Source: Oscillospiraceae bacterium (GTDB lineage: Bacteria > Bacillota > Clostridia > Oscillospirales > Oscillospiraceae). From it: a stretch of 64,000 nt of DNA. Location: NCBI GenBank assembly GCA_017430455.1, contig JAFRMX010000008.1, positions 117,333 to 181,332 on the forward strand, read 5' to 3'. This document shows, in pieces, positions 25,771-34,953 of this stretch. The notes under the pieces are model-generated. The model did not search any database. It was not told where the DNA came from and saw only the letters and a program-made list of their open reading frames with translations. Both the position numbers and the translations under genes were made by a program. Position 1 is the stretch's first letter. Every line of letters starts with the position of its first letter.

Positions 25771-27183
25771 ATGGCAAAAGCTGATAAGATGGACGAGATT
25801 TCCAAGCTGAAGGAACAGCTCTTTTTTGAGCCGAAAAACGGCTACGATCTCATAACAGCTGAAGAAGCTGCAGAAGCAGACAGGTATGCGAGGGCGTATA
25901 TCGAGTTTCTGAACACCTCGAGGACTGAGCGCGAAGCAGTAAAGAACGCGATACGTCTTGCTGAGAACGAGGGCTTCACGGAATATGTTCCGGGCATGGA
26001 GCTCAAAGCAGGAATGAAGATATATAAGAACAACAGGGAGAAATCACTTATACTCGCAATAATCGGAAGCAGGAGCCTTGCAGAGGGCTGCATAATCGAA
26101 GGCGCGCATGTGGACTCTCCCAGACTGGACTTGAAGCAGAACCCTCTGTACGAGCAGGATGAGCTGGCTTTCTTCAAGACTCATTACTACGGCGGAATTA
26201 AAAAGTACCAGTGGGTAACCATTCCTCTTGAGCTGCATGGCATTGTTGCTCTGAAAAACGGAGAGACTGTGGATGTCGTGATAGGCAGGGAGAAGGATGA
26301 GCCAAAATTCGTGATAACGGACCTGCTCCCGCATCTGGCGGCAGATCAGATGAAGAAGACCATGAGCGAAGGTATCACCGGCGAAGGCCTTAATATTATG
26401 ATAGGCAGCGTTCCCTACAATACAGAAGAGAAGAAGGACCGGGTAAAGCTTGCGATACTCAGCATTCTTAACGATATGTACGGAATCACAGAGGAGGACT
26501 TTCTCTCTGCAGAACTCACAGCCGTTCCGGCCTTTGATGTCTGCGAGATAGGATTTGACAGGTCACTCATCGGCGGTTACGGCCATGATGACAGAGTATG
26601 CGCCTTCGCAGAGTTGGAAGCGATTCTTGAGATCGAAAACCCGGGGAAGACTTGCGTATGCATTCTTGCCGATAAGGAAGAGATAGGCTCTATGGGCGTT
26701 TCCGGCATGCAGAGCGAGGCCTTTGAGAGTTTCATGGAAGATCTCTGCGAGTCACAGGGTGTGAGACTCAGAAAATGCTTTGAAAACTCTTTCTGTATTT
26801 CCGCAGACGTCTCCGCCGCGTTTGATCCGAATTATCCGGAAGTCGCTGAAAAGAGAAACGCCTGTATGATAAACTATGGCCTCGGCGTCAATAAATTCAC
26901 AGGTGCGAGAGGCAAGAGCGGTACAAGCGACGCTTCCGCGGAGGTAGTGGCGTATATCAGACGGATCTTTGCGGAGAACAATGTCGTGTGGCAGCTCGGA
27001 GAGCTTGGCAAAGTCGACCAGGGCGGCGGCGGAACGATCGCACAGTACATGGCTAACAGAAACATCGATACGATAGACGCCGGAGTTCCGGTCCTCAGCA
27101 TGCACGCACCGTTCGAAGTCGTCTCCAAGTTCGACTGCTATATGGCATACAAGGGGATGCTCGCTGCATACAGGGATAATTGA
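25771..27183 (+). CDS. M18 family aminopeptidase
   Basis: 470 aa, usual length for aminopeptidase I. Metal-binding and catalytic blocks are visible: EGAHVDSPRLDLK (first zinc His/Asp), GGYGHDDRVCAF, ADKEEIGSMGVSGM (catalytic and metal Glu) and SMHAPFEVVSKFD (last metal His). The enzyme removes N-terminal residues from peptides in the cytoplasm and is usually a dodecamer. It starts two bases after the TsaC-CoaE stop codon, with AAGGAGA overlapping the end of that gene. Confidence 0.93.
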   Translation: MAKADKMDEISKLKEQLFFEPKNGYDLITAEEAAEADRYARAYIEFLNTSRTEREAVKNAIRLAENEGFTEYVPGMELKAGMKIYKNNREKSLILAIIGSRSLAEGCIIEGAHVDSPRLDLKQNPLYEQDELAFFKTHYYGGIKKYQWVTIPLELHGIVALKNGETVDVVIGREKDEPKFVITDLLPHLAADQMKKTMSEGITGEGLNIMIGSVPYNTEEKKDRVKLAILSILNDMYGITEEDFLSAELTAVPAFDVCEIGFDRSLIGGYGHDDRVCAFAELEAILEIENPGKTCVCILADKEEIGSMGVSGMQSEAFESFMEDLCESQGVRLRKCFENSFCISADVSAAFDPNYPEVAEKRNACMINYGLGVNKFTGARGKSGTSDASAEVVAYIRRIFAENNVVWQLGELGKVDQGGGGTIAQYMANRNIDTIDAGVPVLSMHAPFEVVSKFDCYMAYKGMLAAYRDN

Positions 27184-27243
27184 TTTGCATTTTCTCAGGA
27201 ATTATGTTAACATAATCAACAATTCGCGGAAGGAGGGGAGACA

Positions 27244-28071
27244 ATGACGTTCTGGAGTGCCGTGTTTACGGGAATAGTATACGGTCTTACTGAGCTTTTC
27301 CCCGTCTCCGGATCTGGTCACCTCTCCATCTTGAGCCATCTGTTCAAGATCTCCATAAGCGACCACTATCTGTTCTATGCACTTATGCAGCTTGCGGTGA
27401 TCGTCGCGATCTGTGTATCCTTCTGGGAAGACATAATAGTCATGTTCTATGAACTCATGGCGGTCGGCGGAAGAGGACCTGTGGCAGGTACAGGCAAAAA
27501 GCATTACCCGCACGCAAGACTCTTTATTATGGTCATCATCTCGACTGTTATGATCGCGCTTGTTATTCCTGTGGCAGGGATCATGGAAAAGCTCTCCGAT
27601 AACTCCTTTTTTGTCGGAGTCGCCATCTTTCTTTCAGGCCTTTGCAGCTTCATATTCGATAAATTCGATGCAGGCAATAAATCTGAGAAGAACATGTCCT
27701 TTGCAGATGCACTTATAATCGGTCTCTGCCAGTGCGTAAGCTGTTTGCCCGGAATGTCCAGAACGGCGCTCACAATGACGGCGGGAGCGGCCACTGGCCT
27801 GAACAAGAACTTCGCTTTAAGGTATTCGTTTCTGCTCGCTGTGCCGGCGCTCTTCGCGTCTTCTATTAGAAATCTGATTAAGGGCATCTCCCAAGGTATT
27901 CTTTGGGGTGATTTTGCACCCTATCTTGCCGGAACGGTTGCAGCTCTGCTCGCAGCTTACGGAGCGGGAAGACTCCTGAGAAGAGTCGTCGAAAAACACA
28001 ATTTCAGAGCATTCTCCTATTACTGCTGGGTAATGGGTGTGCTTTCAATAATACTCGCATTCATTTTTTAA
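27244..28071 (+). CDS. uppP: Undecaprenyl-diphosphatase
   Basis: 275 aa with about eight membrane segments. The two active-site regions are ELFPVSGSGHL near residue 17 (family form E-[FL]LP[IV]SSTGH) and LPGMSRTALTMTAG (PGxSR). It recycles undecaprenyl pyrophosphate to the phosphate for peptidoglycan synthesis. AGGAGG precedes the ATG; ftsK begins nine bases after the stop. Confidence 0.95.
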   Translation: MTFWSAVFTGIVYGLTELFPVSGSGHLSILSHLFKISISDHYLFYALMQLAVIVAICVSFWEDIIVMFYELMAVGGRGPVAGTGKKHYPHARLFIMVIISTVMIALVIPVAGIMEKLSDNSFFVGVAIFLSGLCSFIFDKFDAGNKSEKNMSFADALIIGLCQCVSCLPGMSRTALTMTAGAATGLNKNFALRYSFLLAVPALFASSIRNLIKGISQGILWGDFAPYLAGTVAALLAAYGAGRLLRRVVEKHNFRAFSYYCWVMGVLSIILAFIF

Positions 28072-28080
28072 GGAGCTTAA

Positions 28081-30738
28081 ATGGCCTCAAAAACCAAAAA
28101 AAGCACAGCAAAAGCTAATAAGACTTCGACAAAGCCGCGCGTTAAAAAGAAAACTCCTCCACCAGATCCGGGAAGACCTGTGAGAAGAGAAGCCTGGGCT
28201 GCAGTTTTCGCATTCCTCGCACTCTTTGTTATTATTTCATATTTTGTAAAAGAAGGTTCATTCATAATCTTCTTCTCGGATCTCATAAAGGGCCTTATCG
28301 GATGGGGATATTGGGTCATGGCATTGGATTTGGCGCTCGTTGCTTACATTCTCTTCTTCCACAAAGGGAAACCCGTTGGATTCAGAATGTTCTGCGCTTT
28401 CATGCTTCCGGTTTTCTTTTCTGCGATAATGCACCTGTTCTACGCCGATGTTATCTCCGGAAAGCTCAGGTTTACGGATCTTAGCTCCCGGCTATTCGAA
28501 GGCGGCCAGAAACTACAGGGCGGAGGTCTTATCGGCGGCCTGCTTTCGAGGTCTTTGTATGATCTTCTGAGCATCTACGGCGCTTTTGCGGTATTTGCGA
28601 TTCTCTTCATAGTTTTCTTTTTTATAGCGATAGACACGAACCCGTTTATCAAAAAGGAAAAGAATGAAAGCAGTTATTCGCCTGAGAAGTACGCAGAGCT
28701 TTCAAAGAGACGCAGCGAGAGAACCAGCGCATTAATCGAAAAAGCGAGGCAGACACTCGAAGCCGAGGAAAAGAACTCAAGGACAACTCTCGACATTCCT
28801 CTTACCGATGACGACGAGCCGCTTGACGTGCCTCCTTCTAATTCCGGTGTCTCAAGAGTGCGCGTCAGGAAAAAAACTCCCGTATTTTCCAACAATCCTG
28901 ATGACTTTCCTGATGATCTGGATCCTGATATGGACAGGGATATAGAGGTTCCCGATATACAGATTATGCCTAAACTGGGCGATACAGAGGGACCCGGACT
29001 TGATGAGTTTGATTTTCTTCTCGGGAAGGATGAGGAACCTCTCGAACCTGCTTTAGCTGTTAATAAGCCTAAAAGCAGGACCAAAAAAACTTCAGCCAAA
29101 AAGCCCGAGGAGACAAAAGCACCTGAGCTTGAAATCAAAGAGACTCCTGAGCAGCCTGCGAAGGACGAAGTTCAGGAGAAACCCGTCTATGTATTTCCGC
29201 CCACATCACTTCTTTCGGATTATACGGTTTCCGGAGGGGAGACAGGCGATTATATAAGAGGCAATAAAGTCAGGCTTGAAAGAGCGCTGGCAAGCTTCGG
29301 CATTAATTCTCCGGTAACTTCCGTAACCAATGGGCCGACAGTAACCAGATACGACATAGAGCTCGAACAGGGTCTAAAACTCTCCAGAGTCACTAACTTG
29401 TCTGAAGACATAGCCCTTTCGCTTGGAGTCGAAAAAGTAAGGATAGCGCCTGTCCCGAATAAGATCTCAACTGTTGGTATTGAGGTTCCAAACCAGATAC
29501 CGAGCACTGTATTCCTGCGGGAGATCATAGAGTCCGACAAATTCAGATCCGCCAAATCCAAACTCACCTTTGCTTTAGGCAAGGACATCGCCGGTGAGTG
29601 CATGACAGGCAATATCGCGAAGCTTCCGCATCTTTTGATAGCGGGAACCACCGGAAGCGGGAAGTCCGTTTGTATAAACTGTCTTCTTTTGAGCCTTATC
29701 TACAAGGCGACTCCGGATGAAGTCAAATTCATACTGATAGACCCGAAGATGGTCGAGCTCGGCGTTTACAACAAGATACCGCACCTTTATACGGATGTTG
29801 TAACAGACCCGAAGAAAGCTTCCGGTGCGTTGCAGTGGTCCGTTGTTGAGATGCTCAAACGCTACCGTCTCTTTGCAGACGAGGGAGTAAGAGACCTTGA
29901 GACATACAATTCAAGAATGGTCCAAGCAGGTGAAGAGGCAATGCCTCAGGTTGTTATCGTCATTGACGAGCTTGCAGACCTTATGATGGCGGCCTCCAAA
30001 GAGGTAGAGGAGAGTATCTGCCGCATAGCACAGATGGGCAGAGCTGCAGGAATACATTTGGTAGTCGCAACTCAGAGACCTTCCTCAGACGTTATCACCG
30101 GCCTCATGAAAGCCAACATTCCTTCAAGAATTGCTTTCTCCGTCGCTTCCGCTATGGAAAGCCGTATAATAATGGATCAGTCCGGAGCTGAGAAACTCCT
30201 TGGAAAGGGAGATATGCTCTTCTCTCCGATAGGAGCCGGAAAACCTGTCAGAATTCAGGGGGCTTATGTTTCGGATGAAGAACGTGAAGATGTAATTAAA
30301 TTTATTAAGAAGAATAACCAGCCTCAGGCAGAGAGCGGCGGAGAGGCCGTTTCCGAGCTTGCGGATTATATGAACAAGGCAGCCGAGGACAAGAGCGCTC
30401 CCGAGAAGAGCGACGAGCCGGGCCTTGCCTCCGAGTATGACGACATGCTTCCGCAGGCAGTAGACGTGGCGCTGGAGATCAAGCAGGTCTCTGTCTCGAT
30501 GCTCCAGAGAAGACTCAAGCTTGGATATTCAAGAGCAGCCAGGATAGTTGACCAGATGGAAGAACTCGGGATCGTAGGGCCTTATGAGGGCGCTAAACCG
30601 AGGCAGGTCATTGTGGATAGAGACGGCTGGAAGGAGATCGAGGTGAGCATGGGACTTATCTCCGATGCCGACATGGACCTCGCACTGGACATGCAGGATG
30701 ACGGCGAAGACTTGAATTACAGCGACGAAGAAAACTAA
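28081..30738 (+). CDS. ftsK: DNA translocase FtsK/SpoIIIE
   Basis: 885 aa. A basic N-terminus is followed by four membrane segments (about 38-190), a charged Pro-rich linker (about 195-385), and the motor: Walker A GTTGSGKS (522-529), FILIDPKMVELGVYN, Walker B VIVIDELADLMM. The C-terminal winged helix gamma domain (about 800-865, SVSMLQRRLKLGYSRAARIVDQME) reads KOPS/SRS-type DNA. It pumps chromosome DNA through the division or sporulation septum. It follows uppP and ends with a terminator. Confidence 0.96.
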   Translation: MASKTKKSTAKANKTSTKPRVKKKTPPPDPGRPVRREAWAAVFAFLALFVIISYFVKEGSFIIFFSDLIKGLIGWGYWVMALDLALVAYILFFHKGKPVGFRMFCAFMLPVFFSAIMHLFYADVISGKLRFTDLSSRLFEGGQKLQGGGLIGGLLSRSLYDLLSIYGAFAVFAILFIVFFFIAIDTNPFIKKEKNESSYSPEKYAELSKRRSERTSALIEKARQTLEAEEKNSRTTLDIPLTDDDEPLDVPPSNSGVSRVRVRKKTPVFSNNPDDFPDDLDPDMDRDIEVPDIQIMPKLGDTEGPGLDEFDFLLGKDEEPLEPALAVNKPKSRTKKTSAKKPEETKAPELEIKETPEQPAKDEVQEKPVYVFPPTSLLSDYTVSGGETGDYIRGNKVRLERALASFGINSPVTSVTNGPTVTRYDIELEQGLKLSRVTNLSEDIALSLGVEKVRIAPVPNKISTVGIEVPNQIPSTVFLREIIESDKFRSAKSKLTFALGKDIAGECMTGNIAKLPHLLIAGTTGSGKSVCINCLLLSLIYKATPDEVKFILIDPKMVELGVYNKIPHLYTDVVTDPKKASGALQWSVVEMLKRYRLFADEGVRDLETYNSRMVQAGEEAMPQVVIVIDELADLMMAASKEVEESICRIAQMGRAAGIHLVVATQRPSSDVITGLMKANIPSRIAFSVASAMESRIIMDQSGAEKLLGKGDMLFSPIGAGKPVRIQGAYVSDEEREDVIKFIKKNNQPQAESGGEAVSELADYMNKAAEDKSAPEKSDEPGLASEYDDMLPQAVDVALEIKQVSVSMLQRRLKLGYSRAARIVDQMEELGIVGPYEGAKPRQVIVDRDGWKEIEVSMGLISDADMDLALDMQDDGEDLNYSDEEN

Positions 30739-30766
30739 AAGGGTTGCACTTCGCAATCCTTTTATT
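30737..30766 (+). terminator. Terminator after ftsK
   Basis: An 11-bp stem (30737-30747 with 30753-30763, one G-U pair) around ACTTC ends in TTTT. It overlaps the ftsK stop codon. Confidence 0.7.
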
Positions 30767-30777
30767 CTGGAAAGATA

Positions 30778-31179
30778 ATGGACTTTTTTTCACCGGGACT
30801 TTTGAAACAGGATATAAACGATATAAACATTCTCGCTCTTGCCCATCTCGGAGATGCTGTTTACGAGGTGATGGTGAGAACTTTGGTGTGCTCTAGAAGC
30901 CATGAACAGGTGAGAAACGTACATCTTAAGACCGTTTCCATGGCAAATGCTTCCTTTCAGGCGAAGGCTGCGGAGAGAATTGCTCCCCTCCTTACAGAAG
31001 AAGAGCTTGATATCCTTAGACGAGGAAGAAACGCAAAAGTAAATACTGCTCCGAAGCACTGCGATATCGCTGAATATCACGCTGCAACTGGCCTGGAGAC
31101 CCTTTTCGGCTATCTGTATCTTCTTTCGGAAAAAGATCGCCTGACCGAGCTCTTCAGAGTCATAGCCGGGGAGGACTGA
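30778..31179 (+). CDS. mrnC: Mini-ribonuclease III
   Basis: 133 aa, an RNase III catalytic domain without the double-stranded RNA binding domain, as in Mini-III. AHLGDAVYEVMVR carries the catalytic Asp and RRGRNAKVNTAPKH is the family block. It matures 23S rRNA ends in Bacillota. It lies four bases ahead of rqcH, and the ribosome site is weak. Confidence 0.93.
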   Translation: MDFFSPGLLKQDINDINILALAHLGDAVYEVMVRTLVCSRSHEQVRNVHLKTVSMANASFQAKAAERIAPLLTEEELDILRRGRNAKVNTAPKHCDIAEYHAATGLETLFGYLYLLSEKDRLTELFRVIAGED

Positions 31180-31182
31180 GTT

Positions 31183-32844
31183 GTGGCTTTTGACGCGGTA
31201 CTGTTGAGGGAAACCGTTGTAGAGCTCAATGAGATGCTCACCGGCGGAAAGGTAACCGGCGTTTCCATGCCGTCCGGAGACATGATCGTTTTCTCCGTCA
31301 GAAAAGACGGAGAGAATTTTAATCTCCTTTTCAGGGCGGTTTGCGGAAGGGCCGGAATAAACATAAGCAGCTCACGATTTGAAAAAACGAAGGAAGGCCC
31401 TTCTTTCCTAACTATTCTCAGGAAACATATACAGGGGTCGGATATACTCTCATTTTCCATGCCCGGAGACGACCGTGTCTGCGCGATCGCGCTCGACTGC
31501 GCGGATTACCTCGGCTACAGGGAAGAGAAAACACTGTATCTTGAGTTCGCGGGTAAAGTTCCAAACGCCATACTTACAGACGCGGACGGAAACATTACCG
31601 ACTGTCTCAGAAAGTCTGAACTCGGAAGCTATTACAGAGCGCTGGTCCCGGGAATGAAATATGTTCTTCCTGCGTCTCAGAATAAGATAAACTTCCTTAA
31701 GGCGGATCTTGAAACAGTTGAAGACACTCTCAGATCCTGGGATGGAGAAGTGCCTTTCGATAAATATCTGATGTCCTCCTTCTCAGGTCTTGCGCCTTTA
31801 ATCTGCAGGGAAGCTCATACAGCGCAGTTCATGCTCGATCTCAAGAAGGCATCGGATACTCATAGTCTGAAACCGTTTGCAGTAAAGGTAAACGGTAAAT
31901 ACAGGGATTTCTCTTATACAGAGATCCGGCAATACGGCCCCGGATCTGAAATCGTTTGCTTCTCATCCTTTAATGAGATGCTTGATAATTTCTACAGAGA
32001 TTCTGATGCCGAAGCGATAAAAAAAAGAAGATCCTCGGAGCTTTTAGGGAGGACTACTACGGCACTGAACAGGGTCAGCAAAAAGCTCTCGAACAGGTAT
32101 TCTGAACTTCTCAAGACAGAGGAAAGGGAAGATTTAAAGAAAAAAGCGGATCTCATCACTGCGAATATCTGGCGTCTCAAAAGAGGTGACAGAGTGCTTG
32201 AGTGCGAGGATTACTATGACAGCGGAAAGCCTGTCGAAGTAGAGCTCGACCCGCTGCTCGACGGTCCGGCGAACGCTGCTCTCTATTACAAAAAATATAA
32301 AAAACTCAAAAATGCTGAAAAGTACCTGAACGAACAGATCATACTCGCAGAAAATGAGAAGAAGTACCTCGAGAGCGTTCTTTATGAGATCGATAAAGCA
32401 GAAACCTCGGATGAGCTTTCTGCAATAAAAGCAGAGTTGGTCTCCTCCGGATATATAAGGCAGGACAGAAAAGCAGCCGATCATAAAAAAGCACATAATA
32501 AAACGGCACGCATCGAAAAGATACGCACCGCATCCGGCTTTGATATTTATATCGGGAAAAACAACATCCAGAATGATGAACTCAGGAGCCTGGGCCGCAA
32601 GAGCGATCTCTGGTTTCACGTTAAAGACTATCACGGCTCGCATGTTTTGTTGTGCACCTACGGACTGGAGCCGTCCGAAAAGGACATTCTTGAGGCAGCA
32701 AAAGCGGCAGCAGAGCACTCTGAAGTCAGCGGACAGAATGCATTGGTGGACTTCACCCAGCTTAAATATGTCAAAAAGCCTTCAGGAGCCAAGCCCGGCT
32801 TTGTGACATATACAAATCAGAAAACTCTCGTTATACAGCCGTGA
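31183..32844 (+). CDS. rqcH: Ribosome quality control factor RqcH (NFACT family)
   Basis: 553 aa starting at GTG 31183, with GGGGAGG just upstream inside mrnC. It has NFACT-N at the start (AFDAVLLRETVVELNEML), a coiled-coil middle (about 270-420, many Lys/Glu) and NFACT-R at the end (FDIYIGKNNIQNDEL, DLWFHVKDYHGSHVLL). RqcH binds split 50S subunits carrying peptidyl-tRNA and adds C-terminal alanine tails for degradation; older annotation calls it fibronectin-binding protein. Its last 14 bases overlap the convergent PAP2 gene. Confidence 0.94.
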   Translation: MAFDAVLLRETVVELNEMLTGGKVTGVSMPSGDMIVFSVRKDGENFNLLFRAVCGRAGINISSSRFEKTKEGPSFLTILRKHIQGSDILSFSMPGDDRVCAIALDCADYLGYREEKTLYLEFAGKVPNAILTDADGNITDCLRKSELGSYYRALVPGMKYVLPASQNKINFLKADLETVEDTLRSWDGEVPFDKYLMSSFSGLAPLICREAHTAQFMLDLKKASDTHSLKPFAVKVNGKYRDFSYTEIRQYGPGSEIVCFSSFNEMLDNFYRDSDAEAIKKRRSSELLGRTTTALNRVSKKLSNRYSELLKTEEREDLKKKADLITANIWRLKRGDRVLECEDYYDSGKPVEVELDPLLDGPANAALYYKKYKKLKNAEKYLNEQIILAENEKKYLESVLYEIDKAETSDELSAIKAELVSSGYIRQDRKAADHKKAHNKTARIEKIRTASGFDIYIGKNNIQNDELRSLGRKSDLWFHVKDYHGSHVLLCTYGLEPSEKDILEAAKAAAEHSEVSGQNALVDFTQLKYVKKPSGAKPGFVTYTNQKTLVIQP

Positions 32845-33466
32845 CGTCGTTTATCTCATTTACGTCTTTAGGCTTTTTCCTGTAAAAACTGTTTGGAAGA
32901 TGAGCCGCTAACAGTGCGCCGAATGAGCCTGCCAAAAATCCGATAATAATGCCTCCGACAACGTCGCTGGGGTAGTGTACGACCAGGTAGATGCGGGATA
33001 TGCCCATAAGTATTCCGAAAATGAAAGCGGTCCAGCTGACTCTTTTCTTTCCGGTCCAGAAGACCGCTGTTGAGGCAGCAAAAGCGGCACAGGTGTGCCC
33101 GCTCGGAAAACAGAAATCGCTCTCGGTCTTCATCCCGACCAGCTCCCAGAGCTGCCGGTATTCATCGAAGAGATACGGCCTCGGCCTCGCGATGACGACT
33201 TTGAGCCAGAGATTTGTAAATACAGCACCTATCGCGACTCCGAGGAGCATGGCCGCTCCAAACCTTCTGGTCTTAACAAAATACATTAATACAAACGAGA
33301 GAAGTATCAGAAATATTCCGGCCTTTCCTAGAATAGAGATGAAGCTGAAAAAAGGCGTAAAAAAACCGTCTGCTACTTCATAGAGGCCGTGAATGGCTCT
33401 GGTAAGCGTTAAATCGAATTCTGCGAAGACTGTATTGAGCCAGACCGCAGCAGCTGTCAGTTCCAT
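32831..33466 (-). CDS. PAP2-family membrane phosphatase
   Basis: 211 aa with about five or six membrane segments. The three PAP2 motifs are KVVIARPRP (motif 1), FPSGHT (motif 2) and SRIYLVVHYPSDV (motif 3 with catalytic His). Such enzymes remove phosphate from phosphatidate or undecaprenyl pyrophosphate; together with UppP it could serve lipid carrier recycling. It converges on rqcH with a 14-base overlap and no visible terminator between them. Confidence 0.93.
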   Translation of the reverse strand: MELTAAAVWLNTVFAEFDLTLTRAIHGLYEVADGFFTPFFSFISILGKAGIFLILLSFVLMYFVKTRRFGAAMLLGVAIGAVFTNLWLKVVIARPRPYLFDEYRQLWELVGMKTESDFCFPSGHTCAAFAASTAVFWTGKKRVSWTAFIFGILMGISRIYLVVHYPSDVVGGIIIGFLAGSFGALLAAHLPNSFYRKKPKDVNEINDVTAV

Positions 33467-33542
33467 AGGATCTCCTGATTAAACAGATTTGAAATTTATA
33501 CTAATATAACAAACGGTACAGGATTTTTCAATATTTGCCCGC

Positions 33543-33548
33543 TATAAT
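33543..33548 (+). promoter_or_regulatory. Possible -10 box before the transglutaminase-like gene
   Basis: A perfect TATAAT 28 bases before the TTG start, with a poor T-rich -35 region. Confidence 0.4.
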
Positions 33549-33575
33549 GGTCCAAACGAAAAGGAGCGAGTTTAA

Positions 33576-34814
33576 TTGAGAGTCAACAGAATCTTAAACA
33601 GAATACTTTTTGGAATAATCATTCTCCTCTTCATTTTTATTCTTGCCGGCGTCGCCATCCTGATCTGGAAGGACGTGCCCGGAATTGTCTTTGCGTTCAA
33701 TAACTTAAAAAACAGGCTCACAGGAGAAGAGTCTGTCTCTTATATTTCGGAACAGGCAGAGCCGTACTATTCTGCACTTTCTGAAGAAGGGGACAGTGTC
33801 ATTCCGCATTTTTCAAACAAATATCTCCTAAACCAGCTCCCGGAGCCTCAGAAAAACTGTGCTGCAGTCATGTACAAAAGCATACTGAATCATGACGACA
33901 GCTGCAGTATAGGAAACTTTGGCCTTAATGAGGATCAGCTCCGCACAGCGTACAGTTTCCTATATTACGATTGCCCGGAGCTCTTCCAGGTCACTAACGG
34001 CTATACCCAGCTCAGCCGTAACGGGACAATCATTGAGATCAGTTTTGACTACATCCTCGATGTGAACAGATATCAGATCTTCCGAGAGGAGGCAGAAGAG
34101 ACGATCGCTTCTCTTAAAAAAGAGACAGAGGGTCTTGATGATCTCAAGAAGGAATTCTCTGTTGTCAGATACCTGAGAGATCATAACGTCTATGACAGCG
34201 TGAGTCCTCTCTGCGGTACCCCGTATGCTGCACTGCGCCTCGGCTACGGCAAATGTGACGCCTTTGCCAGAGCCTTTCAGTGGGTCATGCAGGAGATGGG
34301 GATCCCGTGCCTCCACATAGACGGTCCCGGCTCGGACAACACGGCCGCTCACGCATGGAATATAGTCCGTATAGGGAAGAATTTCTATGAACTTGATGTT
34401 ACATCCCTGGTCTGTGAACCGGGTGAGGAAAAGTCGGATGAGCTTTTCTCAATCAACATTCCCGGCAGCTGGCTGAGGGAAGCCTACTCCGCTTATGACA
34501 TTTTCGAAACCTTTGCTCCGCTCCCGGATACTGAGAATTTCGCCTCCGGCCACAGGCTTGAAAACGGTTTCCTCTATAAAAACTGCGAGCTTGAAGCGAT
34601 AGCCTCTGATACCGGAGAAGTTTTTACAGAGGCTTACCGCTCAGGGGGAACTTACTGTATTCAGTTCACGAACAAAGCCGCCTATGAGATCTTCAAAGAA
34701 AACGAAGGCAAATATATAAGCATGATGACCGACCTTTTCAAAACCGGTATAAAATATACAGTAACTTCATATGACACATTCAATTTTGTTGAATTTTCCA
34801 TATCCAAAAGCTGA
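33576..34814 (+). CDS. Membrane-anchored transglutaminase-like protein
   Basis: 412 aa using TTG at 33576, with AAGGAG nine bases upstream and no nearby in-frame ATG. A membrane segment at about 10-32 anchors it; the rest is outside. The transglutaminase-like triad is seen as GYGKCDAFARAFQWVM (Cys), AHAWNIVRIGKNFYELDVT (His and Asp). The order Cys, His, Asp and the spacing fit the TGc domain of bacterial cysteine peptidases. It may act on cell-surface peptides or peptidoglycan. A terminator follows. Confidence 0.85.
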   Translation: MRVNRILNRILFGIIILLFIFILAGVAILIWKDVPGIVFAFNNLKNRLTGEESVSYISEQAEPYYSALSEEGDSVIPHFSNKYLLNQLPEPQKNCAAVMYKSILNHDDSCSIGNFGLNEDQLRTAYSFLYYDCPELFQVTNGYTQLSRNGTIIEISFDYILDVNRYQIFREEAEETIASLKKETEGLDDLKKEFSVVRYLRDHNVYDSVSPLCGTPYAALRLGYGKCDAFARAFQWVMQEMGIPCLHIDGPGSDNTAAHAWNIVRIGKNFYELDVTSLVCEPGEEKSDELFSINIPGSWLREAYSAYDIFETFAPLPDTENFASGHRLENGFLYKNCELEAIASDTGEVFTEAYRSGGTYCIQFTNKAAYEIFKENEGKYISMMTDLFKTGIKYTVTSYDTFNFVEFSISKS

Positions 34815-34820
34815 AAATAC

Positions 34821-34852
34821 GCTCCCGTGATTTACAATCCCGGGAGCTTTTT
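34821..34852 (+). terminator. Terminator after the transglutaminase-like gene
   Basis: GCTCCCG pairs with CGGGAGC around a 13-base loop, followed by TTTTTG. Confidence 0.8.
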
Positions 34853-34855
34853 GTA

Positions 34856-34884
34856 TTGACTAAAAGGGCATAAAAAACTATAAT
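34856..34884 (+). promoter_or_regulatory. Strong promoter of nifJ
   Basis: TTGACT (34856-34861), a 17-base spacer and a perfect TATAAT (34879-34884). Predicted start near 34891. Confidence 0.85.
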
Positions 34885-34889
34885 TATGT

Positions 34890-34910
34890 AACGGGGAAAT
34901 CTTCCTCGTT
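34890..34910 (+). promoter_or_regulatory. 5'-terminal hairpin in the nifJ leader
   Basis: AACGGGGAA pairs fully (one G-U) with TTCCTCGTT around a three-base loop. It lies at the predicted 5' end of the mRNA and is followed by a U-rich stretch before the ribosome site. It may protect the transcript from decay; the U-rich tail also makes attenuation possible. Confidence 0.5.
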
Positions 34911-34953
34911 TTATGTTTGTTTATTCTTTTTTTTATTTTAAGGGAGGAATTAT

